Source: Prosthecobacter sp. | GTDB taxonomy: Bacteria; Verrucomicrobiota; Verrucomicrobiia; Verrucomicrobiales; Verrucomicrobiaceae | DNA length: 55,484 nt | Reading direction: 5' to 3' | NCBI GenBank assembly: GCA_017853885.1 | Contig: JAFMIR010000026.1 | Span: forward strand, 1-55,484 | Shown: piece after piece, positions 26,627-35,156 of the stretch | Layout of the letters: every line of letters starts with the position of its first letter | Numbering within the stretch: position 1 is the first letter of the stretch | Program-made: the position numbers and the translations under genes | Notes under the pieces: model-generated | The model's input: the letters and a program-made list of their open reading frames with translations, nothing else | What the model was told of the DNA's origin: nothing | Databases searched by the model: none

Positions 26627-27594
26627 GCGGCAGCATCACCTACCTCGAGGCCATAAGGGAGGCACAATACGATGCATTGAGAAATGATCCCGCTGTTTTC
26701 CTTTACGGCCAAGATATCAACACCTTCGGTGGAGCTTTCAAAGCCACCAAAAACCTCGGAAAGGAGTTCCCTGGACGCGTCTTTGACTCGCCCATCAGTG
26801 AGGACGCTATGGTCGGACTCGCCATCGGCGCGGCTATTGAGGGTGCCAGACCTATCGTCGAGATGCAGTTCGCCGATTTTTCCAGCATCGGGTTCAATCA
26901 AATTGTCAATCAAGCCGCTACACTCTATTGGCGCACCGAGACGCATTGCCCGGTCACCATTCGACTCCCCAGCGGTGGCACTGCCGGTAGCGGTCCATTC
27001 CACAGCCAGAGCATGGAAGCCATCTATGCACACTATCCTGGCCTAGTCATTGTCACGCCCGCGACCGTTGAGGACGCCTATTGGATGCTGTTGGATAGCG
27101 TTGCATTGAACGACCCGGTTATCTACTGCGAGCACAAGTTCCTCTACTACCATCTCAAATCCGAGTCGACCGGTGAGCGTAGTCTGCCCATTGGCAAGGC
27201 ACGCATCGCTCGCCCTGGCCGTCACGCCACCGTTGTCACTTACAGCGCTATGGTGCATGATGCCATACGTGCCGCTGAGGAGCTCCAGCTCGATGGTTAT
27301 CAAATCGAGGTGGTTGATCTTCGTAGCGTGAAACCCATGGACACCGACACTATCCTTGGCTCTGTCGCCCGTACGGGCCGTCTTTTGGCTGTCGGCGAGG
27401 CCTTTCCTTGGGGGGGCGTCACTGCCGAAGTCATTTCCCGTGTTGCCAGTGAAGGTTTCCATCTCCTCGATGCTCCTCCGATGCGCCTCAATGCCAAGGA
27501 TACGCCCATTCCCTACCATCCGAACCTGTGGAAGGCTCATCGCCCCACTGTTTCCAGCATCGCCGGAGCGCTGCGGAGTCTCCTGAGGTATTGA
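26623..27594 (+). CDS. pdhB: Pyruvate dehydrogenase E1 component, beta subunit
   Basis: This 323-residue protein is the beta chain that completes the E1 active site with the alpha subunit. Characteristic segments: ITYLEAIREAQYDALRNDPAVFLYGQDI, GRVFDSPISEDAMVGLAIGAAIEG (with the conserved glutamate), VEMQFADFSSIGFNQIVNQAA, and the C-terminal VEVVDLRSVKPMDTDTIL transketolase domain. The start ATG overlaps the E1 alpha stop (ATGA at 26623-26626), so subunit synthesis is probably coupled. Length is the family norm. Confidence 0.95.
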   Translation: MSGSITYLEAIREAQYDALRNDPAVFLYGQDINTFGGAFKATKNLGKEFPGRVFDSPISEDAMVGLAIGAAIEGARPIVEMQFADFSSIGFNQIVNQAATLYWRTETHCPVTIRLPSGGTAGSGPFHSQSMEAIYAHYPGLVIVTPATVEDAYWMLLDSVALNDPVIYCEHKFLYYHLKSESTGERSLPIGKARIARPGRHATVVTYSAMVHDAIRAAEELQLDGYQIEVVDLRSVKPMDTDTILGSVARTGRLLAVGEAFPWGGVTAEVISRVASEGFHLLDAPPMRLNAKDTPIPYHPNLWKAHRPTVSSIAGALRSLLRY

Positions 27595-27633
27595 TTTTGG
27601 CATTTGTCATTCTGATTCCGTCATTCTCACAAG

Positions 27634-28869
27634 ATGCCCACCATTCCCATTTTGATGCCCCAACTAGGCGAATCCATCGCTGAGGCAACTATTGTACGCA
27701 TCTTGGTTGATTCAGGATGCAGCGTGGAGGCGGCCAGTGACCTCTTTGAGGTCGAGACCAACAAGGCCACGATGTCAGTCACTGCGCCTTGTGCTGGTAA
27801 GGTCACGCAAATCGTTGCCGTCCCGCAGACCAGCTACGCCGTCGGTTCCACGCTAGCAGCCTTTGAAATCAGCGAGGAAGATGCGCAGAACCTCGGCTTT
27901 ACAGATGCCCCTCAGCCCAGCATTGCCCAGCAGCATACGACCAGCATGGCCGATATCGTCGAGAACTTGCATTTTCAGATCAGCGACGATGATGTCATCT
28001 CCTCCCCACAGCCAAAGGTCGAGCCTGTCGTTGGCGGGTTGCCCGTGCCTGCTGGAGCCACGGGCGCCAGTTATATCTCCCCGAGAATGCGGGCTCGCAT
28101 GCTCGAGCTTGGCCTGAATGCCTCCGACCTAGCCGGCGTGCCGGGCACGGGTGCGGGAGGGCGTGTCACCGTCGAAGACTTCGAGGCCTTTCTTCGAGGC
28201 CTCGAGCAGCATCGCATGACCAAAGCTTCACCCATGCGCATTGCTGTAGCCGACAGCATGCGCCGCGCATGGACGCGACCGCTTGCCACTGTTGGCAGTC
28301 CCATCATGCTTGATGCGATGCTCGCGCATCGCAAAAAAGCGAATCCCAAGCCCGGCCCTGCACTTTACGCCATAAGAGCTCTCGCTTTGGCCCTCGCGGA
28401 AAACACCGCTGTGGCAGGGCGTCTCATCGGGAATCGCATCGTGCATCCTCGTGCAATTGATATCGGATTCGCTGTGGAGGTTGAGGACGGTGTATTCGTC
28501 CCTGTGATCCGTGAGGTGGATAAAATTCCCCTCGTGAAACTCGTGCCCACTTACAACAAGCTCGTTGAGCAGGCTCGCGCCCGACGGCTTCCGCACGACA
28601 TGAACCGTCCTGGTATCGCCACCGTCACGAATTTCGGCACTTTCGGGATAGTGTGGGCCACCCCCATCCCGCTTCCTGAGCAAAATCTCATTCTTGGCCT
28701 TGGTGCTGGTAGCAAGGTTCCCCATTGGAGCGAGGAGGTAAAGCAATTCATCCCCGTCACCGAAGCGGAGATCACCCTCAGCTTCGACCACCGCGTCTGC
28801 GATGGCGGGGCCGCTGGACGATTGCTCAAACGCGTTGCTGAACTGCTGCAAAGACCGGAGGATCTGTAA
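27634..28869 (+). CDS. pdhC: Dihydrolipoamide acyltransferase (E2) of the pyruvate dehydrogenase complex
   Basis: This 411-residue protein has one N-terminal lipoyl domain (1-80) with the lipoylated Lys44 (VETNKATMSV), a linker, a peripheral-subunit-binding domain (about 145-180: YISPRMRARMLELGLNASDL, PGTGAGGRVTVEDF), and the catalytic acyltransferase domain with H386 and D390 in FDHRVCDGG. The usual HRVVDG has Cys in place of the second Val. The core lacks a few residues compared with longer E2 chains but is complete. The gene starts 39 bases after E1 beta. The E3 dihydrolipoamide dehydrogenase gene is not in the window. Confidence 0.93.
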   Translation: MPTIPILMPQLGESIAEATIVRILVDSGCSVEAASDLFEVETNKATMSVTAPCAGKVTQIVAVPQTSYAVGSTLAAFEISEEDAQNLGFTDAPQPSIAQQHTTSMADIVENLHFQISDDDVISSPQPKVEPVVGGLPVPAGATGASYISPRMRARMLELGLNASDLAGVPGTGAGGRVTVEDFEAFLRGLEQHRMTKASPMRIAVADSMRRAWTRPLATVGSPIMLDAMLAHRKKANPKPGPALYAIRALALALAENTAVAGRLIGNRIVHPRAIDIGFAVEVEDGVFVPVIREVDKIPLVKLVPTYNKLVEQARARRLPHDMNRPGIATVTNFGTFGIVWATPIPLPEQNLILGLGAGSKVPHWSEEVKQFIPVTEAEITLSFDHRVCDGGAAGRLLKRVAELLQRPEDL

Positions 28870-28933
28870 GGCCACGCCTGAGTCACGGGTATAACCCCTT
28901 TTGTAGAGGGGTAGAATGCAAATGGTTCGCACA

Positions 28934-29047
28934 ATGACTCAATCCGTGAAATCGGAATCAGCCAAGAATTGCACTTTGGAATGTTGCGTGGACTTAACCT
29001 GTTGGCGGATCGGTCATCCGATTGGCTGTCCTGAAAAACGCGAGTAA
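28934..29047 (+). CDS. Possible cysteine-rich micropeptide (37 residues)
   Basis: In the 261-base gap after the E2 gene an ATG-to-TAA frame encodes 37 residues with five cysteines (positions 13, 17, 18, 23, 32), including an ECC pair and a TCW. It begins MTQSVKSESAKNC and ends GCPEKRE. There is no Shine-Dalgarno sequence or clear promoter, and a frame this short can arise by chance. If real, metal binding or a disulfide-stabilised peptide would be guesses. The rest of 28870-29130 holds only a weak 6-bp hairpin at 28894-28912 without a T-tract. Confidence 0.25.
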   Translation: MTQSVKSESAKNCTLECCVDLTCWRIGHPIGCPEKRE

Positions 29048-29130
29048 ACCGGTTCTGGTCCCGAACCTTCAGTTACTGCGCTGATCCTTCGTTGCTGCAA
29101 TTCAACGCTGATGCTACGGCCTGTTGAGCA

Positions 29131-30525
29131 TTACAGGTTAAGCTGCCGTCTTGGCGCGTCAGAAGTCAGATAAGCCCCAACGGCTTTCACCCAGCGTTCG
29201 CAAGTTTTGCCATCCGTGTGTGTCACGACGCGCGACAGCAGCCTGCGGCGCTCTTCACGACGTTTTTCAGGGTGGTTTACACAATCGGCCAGAGCAGCGC
29301 GGAGTTCGTCATCATCGTGAACCATCCAAGTGGCATTCTCCTGCTGCACCGGTTGTGCATGCACATACTGGAAGAAGCGCTTCACAGAAAGCCATGGCGG
29401 CAGTTCCAGTCCGCAATCGTAGGCGAGATTTACCACGGGCAGGTCAAAGCAGGCGGCATCCAAAATGATCGACGAGCCGCTTGTCAGCAGCACATCGGTG
29501 TTTTTGAGAGTGGAGGCTCGCTCGTAGTCTTCTTCTGCCAGCGGAACCCAAGAATGGCGACCATAAGCTGAACCTTCACCCAACGGATACTGAATGGTGG
29601 TGTGAGGTAGATCCTCAAATTCTTTGTAAAGAGAATAGATATCCTTTGGGCTAACGCGGACAAGCAAGTGACAGGGATGGTCAAAGGTCTGCTCGGCGAT
29701 GATCTTTTGCAGTAAACGGAGGAAAGGTTGATTGCACCGGATGATGGCACTGTCCCCTGTCGCGAATTGGATGATCCGTGTATCCGGAGAAATACCAAGC
29801 TGTTTGCAGAATTGCTCACGTGGCATCAACCGCTCCGGTGCGAAGTAATTTTCAAAGTAGATGACCCCGATGGTGGACATGTGGTGCTCTGGAATATCAT
29901 GACACTCGGCCATCTCACGCTTCATCTCCGCGGACCAGACGAGCACATGGTCGGGAATAACGGTGAGAGGCCCCTTGGAGGTAGGATTATCCCAACTAGA
30001 AACGGCGAGAATGAGGGGAATCCTGCGACGGCGTGCCTCTTTGAGGCACTCAAGATCAGAAGGGATCATGTTCGAGAAGACCACTGCATCCGGTTTCTCC
30101 TCATCAATGAGGCGGGCGAACGGCTCGTCCTCGCCGAGTGTCTCAACTTTTCGGATCACATCCTGTGACGTCAAGCTGAAGAGGCGTAAGAGACGCGCGA
30201 TGGCGAGCCTTATGGATAAGCCGCGGTTTTTGTTTCCCAAGGCCTCAATCAAGCGTTTTTGCGTGAAACTGCTTTTCGGGTGTTCCACGGTCCAAAGATC
30301 GCGGGCGAGTGAAAACAGCAGCGAGGCCAATTTACCGGGCTTTTTGCGAAGGAGTGGCACGATGCGCAGGCGCTCATGCTGAAACTCGCGAGTGGTCGTA
30401 TCTAGATTGAACGAGCAGCATACCACAATCCGGTTCTGCGGATTAGAGAGCAACTCTTCAAGCAGACGGCTTCGAAAGACATCGCGGTAAAACTGCACGG
30501 TATCGACCACGAGAATCAGCTTCAT
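29131..30525 (-). CDS. GT-B-like / CDP-glycerol-transferase-like protein of the surface-glycan operon
   Basis: This 464-residue soluble protein starts MKLILVVDTVQFYRDVFRS. A two-domain GT-B-like layout is suggested: an N-terminal half with RIVVCCSFNLD and PDAVVFSNM, and a C-terminal half with DTRIIQFATGD, HLLVRVSPKD and the nucleotide-site-like segment NTDVLLTSGSSIILDAACFDLPVVNLAYD. That last segment is the pattern seen in CDP-glycerol and capsule glycosyltransferases. The donor and acceptor are unknown. Start choice: ATG 30525 gives a natural N-terminus; a GTG at 30549 overlapping the NeuB stop (GTGA) would add eight residues. It is the last gene of the operon. Confidence 0.78.
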   Translation of the reverse strand: MKLILVVDTVQFYRDVFRSRLLEELLSNPQNRIVVCCSFNLDTTTREFQHERLRIVPLLRKKPGKLASLLFSLARDLWTVEHPKSSFTQKRLIEALGNKNRGLSIRLAIARLLRLFSLTSQDVIRKVETLGEDEPFARLIDEEKPDAVVFSNMIPSDLECLKEARRRRIPLILAVSSWDNPTSKGPLTVIPDHVLVWSAEMKREMAECHDIPEHHMSTIGVIYFENYFAPERLMPREQFCKQLGISPDTRIIQFATGDSAIIRCNQPFLRLLQKIIAEQTFDHPCHLLVRVSPKDIYSLYKEFEDLPHTTIQYPLGEGSAYGRHSWVPLAEEDYERASTLKNTDVLLTSGSSIILDAACFDLPVVNLAYDCGLELPPWLSVKRFFQYVHAQPVQQENATWMVHDDDELRAALADCVNHPEKRREERRRLLSRVVTHTDGKTCERWVKAVGAYLTSDAPRRQLNL

Positions 30526-30545
30526 GAGGCGGGCGGTCTGGTTGG

Positions 30546-31592
30546 TCACTCAAAGTCTTCAAGGCTGAGAAACTGCACTGCTTTGACTGCACGCTTTAGC
30601 TTACGGCCAGTGACGGACTGCACATCAGAGGCGGATATTCCATGGCAGGGCTTGCGACAGGAGAGGTGCGAACGGTCGATGATGGTTCCCGCAGGCAGGT
30701 CGATGGCAGCGACGAGGCCCTGTCGAAACATCCGGCGCAGAGTGTCAAGCTCGCTGGCTAGGCTGTCTTTTTCCATCGGATGTGCGAGTGATGTTTCAAT
30801 GAAGCGGATGCCTTCGACGAGTTTTTTGAACTCATCAGTGGTGAGCGATGCCGATACATCCGGGCCAAACATCTCGCGGCTGAAGGTCACATGCACCTCG
30901 ATGAACTTCGCCCCTAGGGTGGTTGCTGCAAGTGAGGGGTATGGCGTGCCAGAGTGATCGGAGAGGCCGACCGGGCACTGGTAGCGTTGCGCATAGTCGG
31001 TGACGAGATTCAAACCGGTCTTTTCAGGCGGGCAAGGGTAAGCGGTGGTGCACTGAAACACCGCCAAGGGTGAACCAGCTGTCTTGAGATGCGTCACCGT
31101 GGCATCAAGCTCGGCGAGGTAGCTCATGCCGCTCGAGACGAGCACGGGCTTTTTTGTGGCAATCATGGCATCCAAAAACAAACGGTTCGTTACCTCACCT
31201 GAAGCGACCTTCCACGCGGTCATGCCGAGGCGCTCGAGGAGGTCGATGGCACAAAGCGAAAACGGGGAACTGAGAAAGACGAGGCCTTTATCCTCTGCAT
31301 GTTGCTTGAGGTCAGACCATTGCTCGGGGGTAAATTGCATTCGCTTCCAGTAGTCGTATCGCGTAGCATCCTGCTGGCTGAATTTGACACGCCAAGTGTC
31401 CAACGCGGAGCTTTCCTCTGAGGCGATGTGCGTCTGGAACTTGACCGCATCGGCTCCGGCATCCGCAATGGCATCAATGTAGGCGTGAGCCATGCCAAGG
31501 CTGCCATCATGAGCCTGCGCGATTTCACCAATGATAAAACATGGCGATGCAGGATCGCGCCAGAGGTCGGAAATGTCGCGTGGGCTGGACAT
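30546..31592 (-). CDS. neuB: NeuB-type sialic/nonulosonic acid synthase
   Basis: This 348-residue protein matches the NeuB family, which condenses PEP with an N-acyl hexosamine to make a nine-carbon nonulosonic acid (sialic, legionaminic or pseudaminic acid). The TIM-barrel domain has CFIIGEIAQAHDGSLGMA, GADAVKFQTH, FLSSPFSLCAIDLLERLG, WKVASGEVTN, PVLVSSGMSYLAELD, CPVGLSDHSGT and FIEVHVTFSREM. The C-terminal SAF/antifreeze-like domain (about 285-348) includes DLPAGTIIDRSHLSCRKPCHGI. Which nonulosonate is made is not clear. The ATG at 31592 is chosen; the frame upstream reads into the epimerase gene. No CMP-sialate synthetase (NeuA) is in the window. Confidence 0.9.
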   Translation of the reverse strand: MSSPRDISDLWRDPASPCFIIGEIAQAHDGSLGMAHAYIDAIADAGADAVKFQTHIASEESSALDTWRVKFSQQDATRYDYWKRMQFTPEQWSDLKQHAEDKGLVFLSSPFSLCAIDLLERLGMTAWKVASGEVTNRLFLDAMIATKKPVLVSSGMSYLAELDATVTHLKTAGSPLAVFQCTTAYPCPPEKTGLNLVTDYAQRYQCPVGLSDHSGTPYPSLAATTLGAKFIEVHVTFSREMFGPDVSASLTTDEFKKLVEGIRFIETSLAHPMEKDSLASELDTLRRMFRQGLVAAIDLPAGTIIDRSHLSCRKPCHGISASDVQSVTGRKLKRAVKAVQFLSLEDFE

Positions 31593-31617
31593 GATCGTAA
31601 AATAAAAATGTGAAACA

Positions 31618-32565
31618 CTAACCGCCGCTTTGGCGGTAGAAGTCAAGCGTGCGAGAAAGGCCTTCCTCCCAGCCGACAACGACCTCGTAGAGCAGTTCGT
31701 CACTCGCAGCGCGAATGTCGGCGAGCGAGTGGAGCACATCGCCGGCGCGTGCAGGCTGAAATTGCGGCTCGATCTGCTGGTGAGTCAAGTGGTTTAGGTC
31801 CTTCACAAGGCGCAGGAGGTTGATTGAATTCCCGCAGGCGATATTGAAGACCTTACCAGCTGCTTTTGCAGCTGGCGCTTCAGCAGCTCGGAGGTTGGCC
31901 TGGACTGCATTGTCCACAAAGGTGAAATCACGTGCCTGACTTCCATCACCAAAAATAATCGGCGACTGTCCTGCCAGCATGGTGGTGCAGAATTTGGCGA
32001 TCACACCAGAGTAGGGCGAGTTGAAGGCTTGACGTGGTCCGAAGATGTTGAAGTAACGTAGTGAAACCGTTTCAAAGCCATAGAGCTGGTAGAAGAGCTG
32101 TGCATAGCGCTCGGCGCTATACTTTTGCAGTGCATAAGGTGAGAGCGGTGAGGGTGGTAGCCCTTCGTGCTTCGCGACTGCGTTGGAATTGCCGTAAATG
32201 GAAGACGATGATGCAAACATGAGGCGCTTCACGCCAGCATCGCGGGCGGCGATCAATACATTCAGCGTCCCCTGAAGATTGTGATCGTTGCTTTCCAGTG
32301 GCGCTGAAACGGAGCGTGGGACCGAAGGAAGTGCGCCTTGATGGAAGACCCAGTCGACACCTAGCATCAGCTTGCTGAGAAGGAGTTGATCGCGGATGTC
32401 ACCCTTCACGAATTCGATTGGATCACTCGGTTTTTTCCAAGCAAGGTTGTCGAGGTTTCCAAGTGAGAGGTTGTCTAGCACGATGACAGTGGCTCCTCGG
32501 CGGCAGAGCGCCTCGGTGATATGCGACCCAATGAATCCGGCGCCTCCGGTGACGAGTGCTTTCAT
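31618..32565 (-). CDS. NAD-dependent UDP-sugar 4-epimerase (WbpP/Gne-like)
   Basis: This 315-residue extended short-chain dehydrogenase has TGGAGFIGSHITEALCRRG for NAD binding, a DNLSLGNLDNL segment, FVKGDIRD, the catalytic MFASSSSIYGNS with Y-A-L-Q-K (Tyr-x3-Lys), and RYFNIFGPRQ near the substrate site. It is most like UDP-GlcNAc/UDP-GlcNAcA 4-epimerases. Located three bases downstream of a UDP-HexNAc dehydrogenase, it probably converts UDP-GlcNAcA to UDP-GalNAcA or acts on UDP-GlcNAc, as in the WbpA-WbpP or TviB-TviC pairs; the pairing is context-based inference. Confidence 0.88.
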   Translation of the reverse strand: MKALVTGGAGFIGSHITEALCRRGATVIVLDNLSLGNLDNLAWKKPSDPIEFVKGDIRDQLLLSKLMLGVDWVFHQGALPSVPRSVSAPLESNDHNLQGTLNVLIAARDAGVKRLMFASSSSIYGNSNAVAKHEGLPPSPLSPYALQKYSAERYAQLFYQLYGFETVSLRYFNIFGPRQAFNSPYSGVIAKFCTTMLAGQSPIIFGDGSQARDFTFVDNAVQANLRAAEAPAAKAAGKVFNIACGNSINLLRLVKDLNHLTHQQIEPQFQPARAGDVLHSLADIRAASDELLYEVVVGWEEGLSRTLDFYRQSGG

Positions 32566-32568
32566 GTC

Positions 32569-33864
32569 CTAAGCTTTAAAGTAGTTCGGCTTGCCCTTCA
32601 TGAAAGAACTTAGTGCGTTGCGGCTGTCCACGACAATACGGGCTTTTTGTGAGATCAAGGACCAGTCCACCGCTTTGTGATGGGTGGCCACGAGCACAAG
32701 GTCAAAGCTGGAGACAGCTTGCGGATCTAGTTTAACGCTTTCTCTGCCTGCAAACTGAGCATGCTCACGGGAAGGGCGGATGACTGGCACATGTGGATCG
32801 AAGTATTCGACATATGCTCCTTGCTTTTCCAGCATCTCCCATAGCACGTAAGCGGGGCTTTCGCGATCGTCATCAACGTTTGCTTTGTAAGCGATGCCGA
32901 TCATGAGAACACGGCTTCCGCGAATGGTTTGCCGGTTGTGTGCCAAGGCCTCAGCGCATCGTTCAATAACGTAAGCGGGCATGGCTGTGTTGATCTCGCC
33001 TGCCAATTCGATGAAGCGTGTCTCTTGGCCATATTCGCGTGCCTTCCATGTAAGGTAAAAGGGGTCAATTGGAATGCAGTGCCCACCAAGCCCTGGGCCG
33101 GGGTAGAAGGGCATGAAGCCAAAGGGTTTTGTTTTTGCGGCTTCGATCACATCCCAAATGTCGATCCCCATTGCAGTATAGACGATTTTGAGTTCATTCA
33201 CCATGGCGATGTTTACAGCGCGGAAGATATTTTCCGTCAGTTTGACCGCTTCAGCCACACGGCAGCTTTCGACTGGCACGAGAGTCTTGATCGCACGGCC
33301 ATAGACGGCAAGCGCATGCTTTTGACACTCTGCGGTGAAGCCACCAACGATTTTCGGAATGTGCGCTACATCGCTCTGCGGATTGCCTGGATCCTCGCGT
33401 TCTGGTGAGAACGCGAGATGGAAATCCTTGCCCGCTTTAAGCCCGGAACCGGCCTCGAGAACTTCACGCAATTCCGTGTCGGTCGTGCCGGGATAGGTTG
33501 TGGACTCCAAAACAACGAGTTGGCCCTTGTGAAGATAAGGTGCGATCGCACGTCCCGTATTCAAGACGTAGGTTAGATCTGGATCGCGGTGGCGTGCGAG
33601 TGGTGTTGGAACACAGATGATAAGCGCTTCGCATTCGCTAGCCTTAGAAAAGTCAGTTGTGGCAGTAAAGCGGCCGGCTTCGCGCTGCTCCCGAACGGCC
33701 TCCGCTGATATATGAAGGATATAGCTTTGGTTCCCCATCAGCATGGCTGTCTTTTCTGGATCAATATCGAAGCCGAGCACGACACTTCCTGTGCGGGCAA
33801 ACTGAAGGCTAAGGGGCAAGCCCACGTAGCCGAGGCCGATGATGCCGATAGTCGAAGAAGTCAT
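32569..33864 (-). CDS. UDP-N-acetylhexosamine 6-dehydrogenase (WbpA/TviB-like)
   Basis: This 431-residue nucleotide-sugar dehydrogenase oxidises C6 of UDP-GlcNAc (or UDP-GalNAc) to the uronic acid, using two NAD. The N-terminal Rossmann domain has IGIIGLGYVGLPLSLQFA; next come CVPTPLARHRDPDLTYV, VVLESTTYPGTTD and FSPEREDPG. The catalytic cysteine is C263 in GLGGHCIPIDPFYL, and the C-terminal UDP-binding domain carries VLMIGIAYKANVDDDRESPA. It is the first gene of the glycan operon, divergent from a GT4 glycosyltransferase. The choice of UDP-HexNAc over UDP-glucose rests on the GGHCIPIDPFYL pattern and the NeuB/epimerase context. Confidence 0.92.
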   Translation of the reverse strand: MTSSTIGIIGLGYVGLPLSLQFARTGSVVLGFDIDPEKTAMLMGNQSYILHISAEAVREQREAGRFTATTDFSKASECEALIICVPTPLARHRDPDLTYVLNTGRAIAPYLHKGQLVVLESTTYPGTTDTELREVLEAGSGLKAGKDFHLAFSPEREDPGNPQSDVAHIPKIVGGFTAECQKHALAVYGRAIKTLVPVESCRVAEAVKLTENIFRAVNIAMVNELKIVYTAMGIDIWDVIEAAKTKPFGFMPFYPGPGLGGHCIPIDPFYLTWKAREYGQETRFIELAGEINTAMPAYVIERCAEALAHNRQTIRGSRVLMIGIAYKANVDDDRESPAYVLWEMLEKQGAYVEYFDPHVPVIRPSREHAQFAGRESVKLDPQAVSSFDLVLVATHHKAVDWSLISQKARIVVDSRNALSSFMKGKPNYFKA

Positions 33865-33977
33865 GGATGTGATGAGAAACGAAATCTGGATATGAAAGCA
33901 AGGGCTTGGCGATTCCAGAGCTTTTTGTCAAACAGGGGCTTTATTTCAGCGTATTCCAAGGCAAGAAAGACGTGTTG

Positions 33978-35102
33978 ATGGACTGCAAACCTCTTTTCCA
34001 AAGGCATTCATGGAGGATCGTTCACTCCGAGGCCTCGCTCGGATGGGGTGGTCAGGAGCATCGCGTCTTGGCGGAACTGCAGGGATTTCAGCAAAGGGGC
34101 AGTCGTGTCTGGCTCGTGGCACCAGGGCACAGCAGCATTTATCATAGAGCAAGGCAAGCAAGTGTTCCTACGCAGGTTCAGCGCTTTGACCGGCGTATCC
34201 TGCTTCCTTTGCATATGTTCCGCCTTGCATTGTGGTTGCGCCAGCAGCGCGTTGAGATTGTCAATACTCACAGTTCGCGAGATGGGTGGTTAATGACGCT
34301 GGCATCACGCATAGCCCGGGTGCCGTTGGTGATTCGAAGCCGTCATTTCGACGTGCCTATTCCGAACAAGTCACTGAGTCGTTTGGTTTACAAAGAGTGG
34401 ACGCATCACGTGATCACCACTAGCGAGCGGATCACGGGAAAGCTGGTTGAGACCTTTGAACTTGCCTCGAATGAGATCTCAACCCTGCCAACCGGAGTAG
34501 ATTTGAGCCGGTTTCATCCCGAAGGTCTTCGTGCGCTGCTGCCGCTTCCAGCTTTATCTGCTGGCACGGCACTCATTGGCATGGTCTCAGTCATTCGTTA
34601 TGCCAAAGGCACGCAGATCTTGGCGGAGGCGGCGCGCATAATGCGTGATCATGGGCGTTCCGTGCATTGCGTGATTGTCGGTGAAGGTCCCTGGAGATCA
34701 GGTTTGGAATCTACTATCGAGCAACTTGGTGTGAAGGATCTTTTCAGTCTTGTGGGACATCGTGAAGATGTGCCGGAGATCATGCGGGCGCTTGATGTGA
34801 TGGCTATACCTTCATTCCATGAGGCTGTTCCTCAAAGCGGGCTCCAAGCCTTGGCCACCGGCCTGCCCGTGGTCGCTAGTGATGTGGGGGGCATTCCCAG
34901 CATCATCCAGAACGGCATTACTGGGCGCCTCGTCCCTGCAAGGGATGCTGCAGCCCTTGCTAGGGCCATCGAGGAGACATTAGACCAGCGTGAAAAGACA
35001 CGGGCAATGTCCGTGATGGGTCTTGATTTGATTCGTCGCGAGCATAGTCTCGACAAGATGCTTGACCGCATTGAGATCATTTACCGACAGCATCTCAGCT
35101 GA
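33978..35102 (+). CDS. Family 4 glycosyltransferase
   Basis: This 374-residue GT-B enzyme has an N-terminal acceptor domain beginning WRIVHSEASLGWGGQEHRVLAEL and a C-terminal nucleotide-sugar domain. The donor site reads FHEAVPQSGLQALATGLPVVASDVGGIP, where the second glutamate of the usual E-x7-E pair is replaced by glutamine (Q-S-G-L-Q). LPTGVDLSRFHPEG and VIVGEGPWRSGLE are typical GT4 elements. No membrane helix is seen. The start at ATG 33978 is preferred; the frame is open to a TTG at 33906. It is divergent from the glycan operon and 54 bases before an MsbA-like exporter, which suggests a role in LPS or another surface glycolipid. Confidence 0.88.
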   Translation: MDCKPLFQRHSWRIVHSEASLGWGGQEHRVLAELQGFQQRGSRVWLVAPGHSSIYHRARQASVPTQVQRFDRRILLPLHMFRLALWLRQQRVEIVNTHSSRDGWLMTLASRIARVPLVIRSRHFDVPIPNKSLSRLVYKEWTHHVITTSERITGKLVETFELASNEISTLPTGVDLSRFHPEGLRALLPLPALSAGTALIGMVSVIRYAKGTQILAEAARIMRDHGRSVHCVIVGEGPWRSGLESTIEQLGVKDLFSLVGHREDVPEIMRALDVMAIPSFHEAVPQSGLQALATGLPVVASDVGGIPSIIQNGITGRLVPARDAAALARAIEETLDQREKTRAMSVMGLDLIRREHSLDKMLDRIEIIYRQHLS

Positions 35103-35156
35103 CACTTCGCGGTTGTGCGGGGCGGGATGCGGCGGTTAATGAGGTAAGTTTGTCTC

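Noticed and set aside
28894..28912. Hairpin ACCCCT/AGGGGT after the E2 gene
   Set aside because: Stem of six bases without a T-tract; too weak to call a terminator.
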